Translations under genes and position numbers: made by a program
DNA from: Mycolicibacter sinensis
GTDB lineage: Bacteria; Actinomycetota; Actinomycetes; Mycobacteriales; Mycobacteriaceae
DNA: 64,000 nucleotides
NCBI RefSeq assembly: GCF_001667375.1
Contig: NZ_LZIN01000013.1
Location: 1-64,000, forward strand
Reading direction: 5' to 3'
Part shown: positions 50,181-60,480 of the stretch, piece after piece
Layout of the letters: every line of letters begins with the position of its first letter
Position numbering within the stretch: position 1 is the first letter of the stretch
The notes under the pieces: model-generated
Seen by the model: only the letters and a program-made list of their open reading frames with translations
Told to the model about the DNA's origin: nothing
Databases searched by the model: none

Positions 50181-51179
50181 ATGAGAACGCGGGGAGCAGC
50201 AGTAAAAACATCGGTTGCCCACGTGGCCGTCGCCGGCATGATGGCGGCCGCGGCCGGGGTGGGGATCAGCCAAACCGTCAGTGCCGCAGCCACGCTGTTG
50301 GCCTCCACCGGTCCGCTGGCCGGCAGCGTCACGGCGCTCATCCTCGGCGGCACCACCGAGCCGACCCCGTCGCCTGAATTCGCGCGGTCCGCCGAGAACC
50401 TGTATCTCAACCCACTGGGATTCAACGGCGGCTCAACCGATTCCACGGTCTGCTACATGGACGGCACCGACCCGTGCAGCGCCCCACTACAGGTCCTCAC
50501 CACCCCGGAACTGATCCAGCAGGGCCCGAGCAGTCTCACGGCCGCGTCCGCCATCGTCCTGGCCGTCCAGAACCAGTTCGACGCCAACCCCGGCGCATAC
50601 GACGCCGAGCACCCGCTGACCATCTTCGGGTACTCCCAAAGCGCCACCGCCGAATCGATCGCCATGACCCGGCTTGCCGAGCTCGGCATCCCCAACAGCG
50701 CATTACATTTCGTGTTCATCGGCGACCCGTCCACACCGGTCACCGGCGCGTGGTCCAACATCGAAGCGGCCATGGTAGCGACCCTCGGTCCGGATCTGAC
50801 CAACTGGCTGCTCAAGACCTTCGGCTTGACCGAGGTGCTCGGCAACGTGACGCCAAACGATTTGTACGCGGCGACCATCTACAGTCTGCCGGGCGATCCG
50901 GTCTCCAACTTCTCCGGCGTCTTTGCAGACAAAGGCCTGTGGGGCGCGCTGCTGGACATCCTGTGGCCGCACGTGTGGTACCTGGGCCTGACACCCGAGC
51001 AGGTCGCCGACGCGACCACCACGGTCGACGGCAACCTGACTTTCGTCGACATCAACGACAGCGACATCAACGGCTTGAGCGCCTGGCTTGACGCGGTCTT
51101 CGTCGGCGGGGCGGCCAATAGCGGACTGTTCGAAAGTCTCTGGCAGTCACTAGAACTGTTGTTCAACGACTTCTTCTGA
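50181..51179 (+). CDS. PE-PPE-domain serine hydrolase, secreted (copy 1)
   Basis: A 332-residue protein. It has an N-terminal signal-like segment (about 8-37, VAVAGMMAAAAGVGISQTVSAAA) instead of a PE or PPE domain, followed by the PE-PPE alpha/beta-hydrolase domain (about 45-290). The nucleophile elbow is FGYSQSATAE (GxSxS); likely acid and base are in SLPGDPVSNF and WPHVWYLG. PE-PPE domains in Mtb such as Rv1430 hydrolyse short-chain esters, and others transfer acyl chains to trehalose. The ATG at 50181 has no clear ribosome site but follows a TGTGC(TAA)GCACA inverted repeat. It is a tandem paralogue of the next gene. Substrate unknown. Confidence 0.85.
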   Translation: MRTRGAAVKTSVAHVAVAGMMAAAAGVGISQTVSAAATLLASTGPLAGSVTALILGGTTEPTPSPEFARSAENLYLNPLGFNGGSTDSTVCYMDGTDPCSAPLQVLTTPELIQQGPSSLTAASAIVLAVQNQFDANPGAYDAEHPLTIFGYSQSATAESIAMTRLAELGIPNSALHFVFIGDPSTPVTGAWSNIEAAMVATLGPDLTNWLLKTFGLTEVLGNVTPNDLYAATIYSLPGDPVSNFSGVFADKGLWGALLDILWPHVWYLGLTPEQVADATTTVDGNLTFVDINDSDINGLSAWLDAVFVGGAANSGLFESLWQSLELLFNDFF

Positions 51180-51400
51180 TCGCGCCCACGGTGACCCCGG
51201 CGGCGTCTTCCAGCACCTTGACGTTCGCCGCGATTCCGCCGGCTGCCAGGGTGGCGTGGTTGCGTTGCGCCGCAGCGCTTCCCATGGTCGTCGGGTCGAC
51301 GCCGACGCCTGCAATTCTTGGCGACGGTCTCGGCGGGGTTGCGACCCGTCGTGAAAGACAGTGAGAACCCTAGACTCGAATTTGAGAACGGGATAATCTC
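51180..51400 (-). pseudogene. Possible gene relic between the two PE-PPE hydrolases
   Basis: The 247-bp gap between the hydrolase genes has no plus-strand gene. On the minus strand, two adjoining frames read like protein: TTGRNPAETVAK, then after a 1-nt shift IAGVGVDPTTMGSAAAQ and RNHATLAAGGIAANVKVLED. I could not assign a family, and the frame runs into the 3' end of the upstream hydrolase. It may be a decayed gene or chance; the call is weak. Confidence 0.2.
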
Positions 51401-51426
51401 ATCCAACACACAGCGGGGAGGAAGTG

Positions 51427-52425
51427 ATGACTCAGGTAAAGGTTGGCAAGGCGTCCAAGGCGGTCGCCCAACTCGCGGTCGCCGGGCTGATGGTCGCCGC
51501 GGCCGGCGTGGGAGTCAGCCAAACGGTCAGCGCCGCGGCCACGCTGCTCGCCTCCACCGGGCCGCTGGCGGGCAGCCAGACCGCGCTCATCCTCGGCGGC
51601 ACCGGCCAGCCGACACCCTCACCGGAATACGCGCGATCCGCCGAGAACCTGTATCTCAACCCGCTCGGCTTCAATGGCGGCTCGACCGACTCGACGGTCT
51701 GCTACATGGACGGCACCGACCCGTGCAGTGCCCCACTACAGGTGCTGACCACGCCGGAGCTCTTCCAGCAGGGCCCGAGCAGCCTCACCGGTGCGTCGCT
51801 GATCACGCTCGCCGTCCAGAACCAGTTCGACGCCAACCCGGGCGCATTCGACGCCGATAACCCGCTGACGATCTTCGCCTATTCCCAGAGCGCCACCGCA
51901 GCGTCGATCGCCATGTCCAGACTCGCCGAAGCAGGCATACCCGCCGATTCGCTGCACTTCGTGTTCATCGGCGACCCGTCGGCTCCGGACGGCGTCTGGC
52001 AGTACCTGGAAGCCGCCATGTACGCGACGCTGGGCAAGGACCTCTCGGACTACCTGCTCAAGCTGCTCGGCATGACCGAGGTGCTGGGCAACCTGACGCC
52101 CAACGACCTGTACTCGGCGACCATCTACGGCCTTCCCGACGACCCGGTCTCCAATTTCGCCGACGCGTACGACAACTACGGCCTGTGGGGGGCGCTGCTG
52201 GGCATCTTCGGCCCCCACGTGGAGTACCTGGGCCTGACCCCCGACCAGATCGCCGACGCGACCACCACCGTCGACGGGATGCTGACCTACATCGAGATCG
52301 ACAACAGCGAGATCAACGCCTTCGACGCTTGGCTCAGCGCGCTACTGTTCCACGGGGTCGCCACCAGCGATCCGTTCCAGGCTGTGTTCGACTCGATGAA
52401 TCTGCTTTTCAGCAACTTCTTCTAA
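51427..52425 (+). CDS. PE-PPE-domain serine hydrolase, secreted (copy 2)
   Basis: A 332-residue paralogue of the preceding gene; long blocks are identical, for example GFNGGSTDSTVCYMDGTDPC and APLQVLTTPEL. It keeps the nucleophile serine but the elbow reads FAYSQSATAA, so the first Gly of GxSxS is Ala; SAAAT...signal-like N terminus and the later GLPDDPVSNF and GPHVEYLGL are conserved. The ATG at 51427 follows GGGGAGGA closely; a GTG one codon earlier is possible. The pair is probably a recent tandem duplication. The Ala in the elbow may be tolerated, so activity is uncertain. Confidence 0.85.
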   Translation: MTQVKVGKASKAVAQLAVAGLMVAAAGVGVSQTVSAAATLLASTGPLAGSQTALILGGTGQPTPSPEYARSAENLYLNPLGFNGGSTDSTVCYMDGTDPCSAPLQVLTTPELFQQGPSSLTGASLITLAVQNQFDANPGAFDADNPLTIFAYSQSATAASIAMSRLAEAGIPADSLHFVFIGDPSAPDGVWQYLEAAMYATLGKDLSDYLLKLLGMTEVLGNLTPNDLYSATIYGLPDDPVSNFADAYDNYGLWGALLGIFGPHVEYLGLTPDQIADATTTVDGMLTYIEIDNSEINAFDAWLSALLFHGVATSDPFQAVFDSMNLLFSNFF

Positions 52426-52473
52426 AGCCGTGCACAGCCTGGAACGAATCGTGTTGGACCGACAAATCTCCGA

Positions 52474-52758
52474 TCAGCCGTGCGGGGCCTCGGATATCTT
52501 GCTGTCCGGAGTTCCCACCGTCTTGCAGTAGGTCGACACCGACAGCCGGGTCGCAGAAATCTCCAGATTGGAGGGATCCGCGCCGCTCTTGTCTTTGAGC
52601 ATCTTGCTGATTTCGTCGTCCTGCTTCTTCTCGTCCTGCTCGACGAAATCCTTGCACCTGGTGTCGCCACCGGTGTTGATCACCTTCGATGCCGAGCACC
52701 CGCTGGACAGCAGCACACCCAGGGCCATGGCTCCAACCGCAACGTTTTTCATCATCAT
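52474..52758 (-). CDS. Small lipoprotein, possibly HdeA-like
   Basis: A 94-residue lipoprotein: signal MMMKNVAVGAMALGVLLSSGC, lipobox LSSGC with the Cys at about residue 21. The mature part has TRCKDFVEQDEKKQDDEI and STYCKTVGTPDSK, two cysteines spaced as in HdeA-type periplasmic chaperones, with a highly charged helix between. The HdeA resemblance is from memory of similarly annotated mycobacterial proteins and is weak. Three consecutive ATGs (52758, 52755, 52752) follow AAGGGGCGAG. It lies 10 nt downstream of the GlsB-type gene and is probably cotranscribed with it. Confidence 0.75.
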   Translation of the reverse strand: MMMKNVAVGAMALGVLLSSGCSASKVINTGGDTRCKDFVEQDEKKQDDEISKMLKDKSGADPSNLEISATRLSVSTYCKTVGTPDSKISEAPHG

Positions 52759-52768
52759 TGCTCGCCCC

Positions 52769-53068
52769 TTACGCCTCGCGCCCGAACATGCGCAGCAGCC
52801 AAAGCAGGATGACCGCGCCCAGAATGGCGGTGAACAATGTGAACCACCAGCCCCCGCTTGCCGTGTCAACGACGAAGCTGAGCAGAAAACCACCGATCAA
52901 AGCGCCGACAACGCCGACGACGACATCGGTGAGCAGGCCGTACTTGGTTTTCATAATCATGCCTGCGATCCAGCCGGCAATGGCTCCGATAATGATGTAG
53001 CCGATCCATCCGACACTGGTCAACGTGCTAGAGCGGGCTAGAAATTCAGTAGCCGCCAGTGGGTCCAT
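52769..53068 (-). CDS. GlsB/YeaQ/YmgE family membrane protein
   Basis: A 99-residue protein with about three membrane helices (GWIGYIIIGAIAGWIAGMIM, VVVGVVGALIGGFLLSFVV, WWFTLFTAILGAVILLWLL). The glycine-rich GAIAGWIAG and GVVGALIGG motifs are typical of the transglycosylase-associated/GlsB stress family; no enzymatic role is proven for this family. ATG 53068 follows GGAGATCACC. Upstream of the lipoprotein gene. Confidence 0.88.
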   Translation of the reverse strand: MDPLAATEFLARSSTLTSVGWIGYIIIGAIAGWIAGMIMKTKYGLLTDVVVGVVGALIGGFLLSFVVDTASGGWWFTLFTAILGAVILLWLLRMFGREA

Positions 53069-53183
53069 GGTGATCTCCTTTACAGCGCCTTCAATACACC
53101 GTCCTGATCGACGACGCGATGAATCAATACCCGTTTTGCGCGGTTATAAACCGCCGAATCCAGGCCGCCGAGAAGACGCGAAA

Positions 53184-53211
53184 GCCCCCATTTCGGAGCC
53201 GAAATGGGGGC
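53184..53211 (-). terminator. groEL1 terminator
   Basis: GCCCCCATTTCGG(AG)CCGAAATGGGGGC is a 13-bp perfect stem, 33 nt beyond the groEL1 stop. On the minus strand it is followed by TTTCGCG. It separates the groES-groEL1 operon from the GlsB-lipoprotein pair. Confidence 0.8.
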
Positions 53212-53243
53212 GTTCGCTTCTTGTCGCGCGGTAAGCGCCGTAG

Positions 53244-54875
<1,632 letters not shown>

Positions 54876-54881
54876 TTACGC

Positions 54882-54941
54882 GTGCCGCCCCGGAGATCGC
54901 CCCCCAAACCAGGTTGGTACGGGGATCTCCGGGGCGGGCAC
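54882..54941 (-). other. groES-groEL1 intercistronic hairpin
   Basis: A long imperfect inverted repeat fills the 98-nt gap: the 12-bp core GCCCCGGAGATC and GATCTCCGGGGC extends outward to GTGCC/GGCAC with a 1-nt bulge and inward through C-rich and GGGG tracts. It could stabilise or be the processing site of the bicistronic mRNA; intercistronic cleavage of groES-groEL1 mRNA has been reported in Mtb. Confidence 0.65.
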
Positions 54942-54955
54942 GGTGGTTCTTGTGG

Positions 54956-55258
54956 CTACTTGCCGACGATGGCCAGCACGTCGCGCGCCGACAGGATCAG
55001 GTACTCCTCGCCGGCGTACTTGATCTCGGTGCCGCCGTACTTGCTGTAGATGACGACGTCACCTTCCTTGACGTCCAGCGGAATCCGCTTGTCGCCATCC
55101 TCGTCCCACCGGCCGGGGCCGACGGCGACGACGGTGCCTTCCTGCGGCTTCTCTTTGGCAGTGTCCGGAATGACCAGACCGGAAGCGGTCGTGGTCTCGG
55201 CCTCGTTGGCCTGAACGAGGATCTTGTCCTCGAGTGGCTTGATGTTCACGCTCGCCAC
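54956..55258 (-). CDS. groES: Co-chaperonin GroES
   Basis: A 100-residue GroES, the same length as the Mtb protein (Rv3418c). It has the mobile loop [20 protein letters not shown] (about 21-40) and the roof hairpin GPGRWDEDG. It caps GroEL rings and assists folding. The GTG at 55258 gives [16 protein letters not shown] and follows GGAGGG; a 6-residue upstream in-frame ATG is not supported. First gene of the groES-groEL1 operon, with a CIRCE operator about 140 nt upstream. Confidence 0.96.
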   Translation of the reverse strand: MASVNIKPLEDKILVQANEAETTTASGLVIPDTAKEKPQEGTVVAVGPGRWDEDGDKRIPLDVKEGDVVIYSKYGGTEIKYAGEEYLILSARDVLAIVGK

Positions 55259-55399
55259 GATTGGAGCCCTCCACATTGTCTGGATGCGACCCGGCGCTCG
55301 CCGGGCCCATCGGAACGTACTTACTTAAGGTGTTCGGCATTCGTGCGCGTCCTTGCGTCGTCGTCGCGGGTGCCGAGCAGGGAATCGCCCGATTGCCAC

Positions 55400-55431
55400 C
55401 TAGCACTCTATACATGAGAGTGCTAGCACTC
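55400..55431 (-). promoter_or_regulatory. CIRCE operator (HrcA site) of groES-groEL1
   Basis: CTAGCACTC(N9)GAGTGCTAG at 55400-55426 is a perfect inverted repeat matching the CIRCE consensus TTAGCACTC(N9)GAGTGCTAA except the terminal bases. An extra half-site follows at once, so GAGTGCTAGCACTC (55418-55431) is itself a palindrome. A -10-like TATAGA lies in the CIRCE spacer on the minus strand. HrcA would repress the operon until heat or other stress. Confidence 0.92.
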
Positions 55432-55528
55432 AAGGTGGGCCCGGTGCGAACCGCAACTTCAGCGTGAACGTGCACGGTGGTACGCCCGCACCGGCGTGTC
55501 GCGGTACAAACACTTTCGCCGGGCGTTG

Positions 55529-56554
55529 TCAGGCGACCTGGCCCTGCACCACCGGCAGGCCCGGGTTGGTGGCTACGTCCAGCGGCGACGGCGCCACCCC
55601 GGCGGAGATCAGATGCGCCGCGAACGACGCGATCATCGCCCCGTTATCGGTGCACAACCGCAGCGGCGGGATGCGCAGCGTCAAACCGGCTGCCACACAG
55701 CGCTGCTCGGCCAGCTCACGCAGCCGGGAGTTGGCGGCCACGCCGCCGGCGATCAGCAGGGTGCCGACCCCGAGATCGGCGGCCGCCCGCACCGCCTTGG
55801 CGGTCAGCACGTCGGCGACCGACTCCTGAAAGCCGGCCGCCACATCGGCGGGGACGAAATCGGGGTTGCGCTCCACATAGCGGGCCACCGCGGTCTTGAG
55901 CCCGGAGAAGCTGAACACGTAGGGGTCATCGCGCGGGCCGGTCATCCCGCGCGGGAATACCACCGCATTCCGGTCGCCGGTGCGGGCCAGCTCGTCGAGC
56001 ACCCGCCCGCCCGGATAGCCCAGCCCAAGCAGCCGGGCCACCTTGTCGTAGGCCTCCCCGGCGGCGTCGTCGACGGTGCTGCCCAGCTCGACGATCGGCT
56101 CCCCCAGCGACCGCACGTGCAGCAGGTGGGTGTGGCCGCCGGAGACCAGCAGACCTACGCACTCCGGCAGCGGGCCATGGGCGTAGACGTCGGCGGCCAG
56201 GTGCCCGCCCAGGTGGTTGACGGCGTAGAACGGCACCTCCCAGGCGGCCGCATAGGCCTTGGCCGCGGCCGCGCCCACCAGCAGCGCCCCGGCCAGTCCC
56301 GGTCCGATAGTGGCCGCCACCACGTCGGGCTTGTCCACCCCTGCCGTCGCCAGCGCCCGGCGCATGGTCGGCCCCAAAGCCTCCAGGTGTGCCCGCGAGG
56401 CGATCTCGGGCACCACCCCGCCGAACCGGGTGTGCTCCGCCACGCTGGAGGCCACCTCGTCGGCCAGCAACGTCAGGGTGCCGTCGCGTTCCAGCCGGGT
56501 GATGCCGACACCTGTTTCGTCGCACGAGGATTCGATGGCGAGCACGATCGTCAT
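55529..56554 (-). CDS. tsaD: tRNA N6-threonylcarbamoyladenosine synthase catalytic subunit
   Basis: A 341-residue ASKHA-fold protein orthologous to Mtb Gcp/TsaD (Rv3419c). It starts [16 protein letters not shown] (the phosphate-binding loop), contains the metal-binding [12 protein letters not shown] (two His), [13 protein letters not shown] and C-terminal [14 protein letters not shown] and [10 protein letters not shown]. It transfers the threonylcarbamoyl group to A37 of ANN-decoding tRNAs with TsaB and TsaE. ATG 56554 overlaps the stop of the TsaB-RimI gene (ATGA). The end of a five-gene operon that begins with alr. Confidence 0.96.
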   Translation of the reverse strand: MTIVLAIESSCDETGVGITRLERDGTLTLLADEVASSVAEHTRFGGVVPEIASRAHLEALGPTMRRALATAGVDKPDVVAATIGPGLAGALLVGAAAAKAYAAAWEVPFYAVNHLGGHLAADVYAHGPLPECVGLLVSGGHTHLLHVRSLGEPIVELGSTVDDAAGEAYDKVARLLGLGYPGGRVLDELARTGDRNAVVFPRGMTGPRDDPYVFSFSGLKTAVARYVERNPDFVPADVAAGFQESVADVLTAKAVRAAADLGVGTLLIAGGVAANSRLRELAEQRCVAAGLTLRIPPLRLCTDNGAMIASFAAHLISAGVAPSPLDVATNPGLPVVQGQVA

Positions 56555-57627
56555 GAACAGGCCTCCCGTCGCATCATGTAGGCGTCCGCGCCATTGCGGT
56601 AGTAGCGCTTACGCAGCCCCGTCTCGACGAAGCCGACAGCGCGGTAGAGCGCGATCGCCGCGGCGTTGTCGGTGCGGACCTCCAGGTGTACGACGCCGCC
56701 CTCGGCGTAGGCCAGCAGGTCGGCCAGCAGCGTGCGGCCGATCCCGCGGCCCTGGTGGGCCGGATCCACTCCGATGGTGTGCACCTCGAACTCGAACGGC
56801 GGGGTGCGCCCCAGCCGCGAGATCCCAGCGTAGCCCACGACTGTGTCGCCGATGCGGGCTGCGACGTAGTGGTGGTCGCGGGCACTGATCGCGCGGCGGA
56901 ACGCCGCGGCCGGCCATGGGTCGTCGCCGCCGAACAGCTTCGCCTCCAGTTCGGCGCAGCGCGCCGCATCGCTTTCGACCAATGGGCCGAGGGTGACCAG
57001 CGGCGTGGCCGAACCCGACGGTTTGGCGTCGGGCCGGCGCAGGTACATCGGCACCAGCGGCGGTGGATCGGCAACCCAATCACGCACCGCGGCAACCAGT
57101 CCCGCAGGCGTCGGATAGGTCACGTCAAGCGCCGGCAGGTCGAACAGTCCGGCGTGCGCGGGCGAGCCCGCTACCGCGACGGCGTCACCGGGATCGACGG
57201 CGGCCGGGGCGCTCACCGCCGGACCGGCCACCCCGTTCCCGTCGCGGTAGCGCGCCCAGTAGACCTCGCGGCGCCGGGCGTCGGTGACGACCAAGGTGGC
57301 GCCGGTGGTGCACACCCCGATCGCGTCCAGGCTGCACACGCCGAACACCGGTATACCCAGGGCGTGCCCGTAGGCGGCAGCGCTGGCCATCCCGACCCGC
57401 AGACCGGTGAACGGCCCCGGCCCGCAACCCACCACCACCGCGGCCAGCGCGGTCATGCTCAGCCCGGCATCGGCCAGGGCGGCAAGCACATTGGGGGTGA
57501 GCCGCTCGGCGTGCGCGCGGGCATCCAGGGTGACCCGCTCCGCCAATACGGTGCGCCGGTCAGCGGCCACCAAGCCCGCGGTAACCGCCGGCGTGGCGGT
57601 GTCAATGGTCAGGATCGCCCCGGTCAT
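56551..57627 (-). CDS. tsaB-rimI: TsaB-RimI fusion: t6A dimerisation subunit + ribosomal-protein N-acetyltransferase
   Basis: A single 358-residue frame joins two proteins separate in Mtb. Residues about 1-205 are TsaB ([36 protein letters not shown]), which pairs with TsaD in t6A synthesis. Residues about 210-358 are a GNAT acetyltransferase of RimI type ([60 protein letters not shown]). Q/R-x-x-G-x-G/A acetyl-CoA signature is HQGRGIG. The linker is [19 protein letters not shown]. No stop codon or internal ribosome site separates the halves. ATG 57627 overlaps the tsaE stop. Similar fusions exist in other actinobacteria. Both activities are expected. Confidence 0.93.
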   Translation of the reverse strand: MTGAILTIDTATPAVTAGLVAADRRTVLAERVTLDARAHAERLTPNVLAALADAGLSMTALAAVVVGCGPGPFTGLRVGMASAAAYGHALGIPVFGVCSLDAIGVCTTGATLVVTDARRREVYWARYRDGNGVAGPAVSAPAAVDPGDAVAVAGSPAHAGLFDLPALDVTYPTPAGLVAAVRDWVADPPPLVPMYLRRPDAKPSGSATPLVTLGPLVESDAARCAELEAKLFGGDDPWPAAAFRRAISARDHHYVAARIGDTVVGYAGISRLGRTPPFEFEVHTIGVDPAHQGRGIGRTLLADLLAYAEGGVVHLEVRTDNAAAIALYRAVGFVETGLRKRYYRNGADAYMMRREACS

Positions 57628-58079
57628 GGCAGCTGCCACCGCCACGTCGCGGTGCGCGCCTCGGATTCGACGCCGCGGTCCAGCCGAATGTCCAGGTGCC
57701 GCTCGGAGAGTCGCTCTGCCAGTCCTTCGCCCCACTCCACCACGACGACGGCGTCGTCGAGCTCGGTGTCCAAATCCAGCGAGTCCAGCTCGGCCAGCAG
57801 GTCCAGGCCCGACTCGTCGAGCAGCCGGTACAGGTCGACGTGGATCATCGCCGGGGCGCCGGCACGGCGGGGCCGGTGCTCGCGGGCCAGCACGAACGTC
57901 GGCGAGGTAACCGGCCCGTCGACGTCGAGAGCGGCGGCGATCCCCTTGGCCAGCACGGTTTTTCCGGCGCCAAGCGGACCGGACAGCACCACCACGTCGC
58001 CGGCGCGTAGCTGAGCGCCCAGTCGCGCGCCCAGCGCGATGGTGTCTTCCGCGGTCGCCAGGATCTGCGTTTCAGCCAC
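57624..58079 (-). CDS. tsaE: tRNA threonylcarbamoyladenosine biosynthesis ATPase
   Basis: A 151-residue P-loop ATPase orthologous to Mtb Rv3422c. Walker A is SGPLGAGKTVLAKGIA (about 33-48); TSPTFVLAREHRP is the switch region and MIHVDLYRL carries the conserved Asp; VVVEWGEG is the Walker B-like end. TsaE stimulates turnover of the TsaB-TsaD complex. GTG 58079 overlaps the hydrolase stop by 8 nt, so translation is coupled upstream and downstream. Confidence 0.95.
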   Translation of the reverse strand: MAETQILATAEDTIALGARLGAQLRAGDVVVLSGPLGAGKTVLAKGIAAALDVDGPVTSPTFVLAREHRPRRAGAPAMIHVDLYRLLDESGLDLLAELDSLDLDTELDDAVVVVEWGEGLAERLSERHLDIRLDRGVESEARTATWRWQLP

Positions 58080-59160
58080 GGCGACCGGCCTTCCGGCGCA
58101 ACCGGCGGGTCAGCTCCACCCGGCGCGGCGTGGCCCGCTCGACCAAGCGCACCAATGCGTCATCGATGACGTCGGGTTCCTCCAGTTCCACCAGATGACC
58201 GGCGCCGGGCACGATCACCAGCTCGCAGTCCCACAGCGCGGCCGCCATCGCCCGCGAATAGCCGGCTGGGGTGAGCAGATCGCGGTCACCGCAGGCGACC
58301 AGGGTCGGGATCTTGGCCAGTGTCGCCAGCGCGGCACTCTCGTCGTGCACCTCCAGTGCGTGCAGGAAACCCACCATGGTGGCAACCGGGGTGGCGTGCA
58401 TCATCTCTTCGGAGAACGCCACCACGCTCGGGCTGATCTTGTCGGTGCCGTAGGAGGCCGCTCGCAGGATCGGGGAGATCACCCGACGGGCCGCGCCGCG
58501 TCCGCGGTGCACCAGTCTCGGTGCGTAGCGCACGCTGAACTGGACGGCCTCCAGGGCCGGGTTGCGCAGAATCTCCCCCAGCGGCGATCGGGAAACCCCT
58601 TTGGCCGCCGAGGAGATCAGTGCTGCGCCGACGATCCGGCTGCCGTATCGCTGGGGAAACTGCCGGGCGTGCGACAGCACGGTCATGCCGCCCATCGAAT
58701 GCCCGACCAGCACCACCGGACCGCGCGGCGCCGCCACCTGCAGCACCGCCTCCAGGTCCTGGCCGAGTCGCGGCACGGTGTAGCTCTCAGGCGAGCCGAC
58801 GGTCGAGTCGCCGTGGCCGCGCTGGTCATAGAAGACCATCCGCACCTGCCTGCCCCACTCGGCGGTCAACCGGGCCCGCTGAAAGTGGAAAGAGCCCATC
58901 CGCAAACAGAATCCGTGCGCGAACACCACGGTCAGCGACGCGTTGCGGGGCCCCACATCGCGCACCGCCAGTTCGACGCCGTCGTCGGTAACGACCACCG
59001 AACTGTGGTCGTGCGCCAGGATTTCGAAATCCTCAGCCGCGTAGGGATCTTCGGTGGTGGTACGCCGGGTCACCGAGCGGGCGACGGTGGATCCGGCAAT
59101 GGTGCCCACGGCGGACAGCCCAGCCGCCCCGGCCAGCCAGGTTCGCCTTTTAGCGGCCAT
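58072..59160 (-). CDS. Alpha/beta hydrolase with Tat-like N terminus
   Basis: A 362-residue alpha/beta hydrolase. The nucleophile elbow is VGHSMGGM, the oxyanion region has [21 protein letters not shown] follows, and the acid/His pair is likely in CGDRDLLTP and GAGHLVELE. The N terminus [19 protein letters not shown] resembles a twin-arginine leader or membrane anchor (RR then hydrophobic). ATG at 59160 is chosen; GTG at 59166 adds two residues. It overlaps alr by 11 nt and tsaE by 8 nt, so it sits in the middle of the t6A operon. I do not know its substrate; it is absent from the alr-tsaE junction of Mtb as I recall it. Confidence 0.85.
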   Translation of the reverse strand: MAAKRRTWLAGAAGLSAVGTIAGSTVARSVTRRTTTEDPYAAEDFEILAHDHSSVVVTDDGVELAVRDVGPRNASLTVVFAHGFCLRMGSFHFQRARLTAEWGRQVRMVFYDQRGHGDSTVGSPESYTVPRLGQDLEAVLQVAAPRGPVVLVGHSMGGMTVLSHARQFPQRYGSRIVGAALISSAAKGVSRSPLGEILRNPALEAVQFSVRYAPRLVHRGRGAARRVISPILRAASYGTDKISPSVVAFSEEMMHATPVATMVGFLHALEVHDESAALATLAKIPTLVACGDRDLLTPAGYSRAMAAALWDCELVIVPGAGHLVELEEPDVIDDALVRLVERATPRRVELTRRLRRKAGRRG

Positions 59161-60304
59161 CGGCACCCCGATACGTCCTGGCCACCCGTCCGCGTGGTGC
59201 GTTCACCACCTCGTAGTGGATGGTTCCCAGCTCGTCGGCCCAGTCCTGGGCCAACGGCTCGCCGCCGGCACCTGACCCGAACAGCACGACCTCGTCGCCC
59301 TCGGTGACGTCGACCGGACCGGGACCGAGGTCGACGACGAACTGGTCCATGCACACCCGCCCGACGCTGCGCCGGCGCCGGCCGTTGATCAGTACCTCGA
59401 AGCGTCCACTCAGCGGGCGGAACACCCCGTCGGCGTAACCTATCGGGACCAGCGCCACGGTGGTGTCGGCCTGGGCGATCCAGGTGTGCCCGTAGGAGAC
59501 GCCCTCCCCCGCCTTCAACGAGCGCACCAATGCCACAATGGATTTCAGCGTCATGGCCGGGATGAGGCCCATGTCGCCGCGCCCCGGAAACGGACTCAGG
59601 CCATATAAGGCGATTCCCGGTCGCACCATGTCGAAGGCCAGGTCGGGGCGGCTCATCACCCCCGCCGAGTTGGCCAGGTGCGCCACCTCGAATTTCAGGC
59701 CTTGATCGCGAGCCAGGCTCAGCATGTCGGCGAACCGCCCGGCCTGAAGGTCATTGACCGGGCTGGCCGCCTCATCGGCGCAGGCCAGGTGCGACATCAG
59801 GCCCCGCACCCGGACCGCGTCGTCGGCGACGGCGCGGCACAGCGCGGTCAGCAGCTCCGGGTAGCCGGCGGTCCCTACACCGTTGCGGTTCATCCCGGTG
59901 TCGGCCTTGACCGTCACCGTCGCGGTGCGACCGGTGCTGCCCACCGCGTCGAGCAGCTCGTTCAGCTGGCGCACCGAGGCAACCGCGATCTGCACGTCAG
60001 CGGCCAGGGCAGGCGCAAAGTCGGTGTCGGGCCCATGCAGCCACGCCAGCACCGGGGCGGCGATGCCGGCCGCCCGCAACGCCAGTGCCTCGTCGACGGT
60101 GGCGACCCCGAGTTCGGCGGCACCGGCCGCCAGCGCCGCGCGCGCCACCTGGACCGCGCCATGACCGTAGCCGTCGGCCTTGACCACGGCCATCAGCTCG
60201 GCGGCGCCGGCCTGGTCGGACAGCAGCCGCACGTTGTGCGCGATGGCGTCCAGGTCCACCAGCGCTTCACCGAGCAGGCCAGCCGTTCGGGATGTGGCAG
60301 TCAT
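59150..60304 (-). CDS. alr: Alanine racemase
   Basis: A 384-residue PLP enzyme of the same length as Mtb Alr (Rv3423c). The PLP lysine is K42 in [12 protein letters not shown], the catalytic Tyr is in [10 protein letters not shown], and [12 protein letters not shown] and NRNGVG are conserved. It makes D-alanine for peptidoglycan and is the target of cycloserine. The ATG at 60304 (MTATSRTAG) is the natural start; ten codons upstream are in frame but lack support. The first gene of the alr-hydrolase-tsaE-tsaB/rimI-tsaD operon. Cytosolic. Confidence 0.95.
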   Translation of the reverse strand: MTATSRTAGLLGEALVDLDAIAHNVRLLSDQAGAAELMAVVKADGYGHGAVQVARAALAAGAAELGVATVDEALALRAAGIAAPVLAWLHGPDTDFAPALAADVQIAVASVRQLNELLDAVGSTGRTATVTVKADTGMNRNGVGTAGYPELLTALCRAVADDAVRVRGLMSHLACADEAASPVNDLQAGRFADMLSLARDQGLKFEVAHLANSAGVMSRPDLAFDMVRPGIALYGLSPFPGRGDMGLIPAMTLKSIVALVRSLKAGEGVSYGHTWIAQADTTVALVPIGYADGVFRPLSGRFEVLINGRRRRSVGRVCMDQFVVDLGPGPVDVTEGDEVVLFGSGAGGEPLAQDWADELGTIHYEVVNAPRGRVARTYRGADGR

Positions 60305-60349
60305 GTCACCGTCAATTGTCCCAGAACCGCCCATATGCCCCGCCGCCCG

Positions 60350-60412
60350 CGCCGAGTGTGCGGTTTACGTCGGTCGACGGCCGTTTTGCTGACCAAAACG
60401 CACGCTCGGCGG
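60350..60412. repeat. Intergenic palindromic element, copy left of the broken nuclease-like gene
   Basis: CGCCGAGTGTGCGGTTT (60350-60366) pairs imperfectly with AAAACGCACGCTCGGCG (60395-60411). The inner part includes GGTCGACGGCCGTTTTGCTGACC. It shares ends and much of its interior with 61361-61423, in the same orientation. Confidence 0.75.
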
Positions 60413-60480
60413 GAATGGGGCCGGCGCCGCCTGTGGATGGGCCTCGACACCAGGGCAGGCCCGCATGCCACGCTGCGGCC

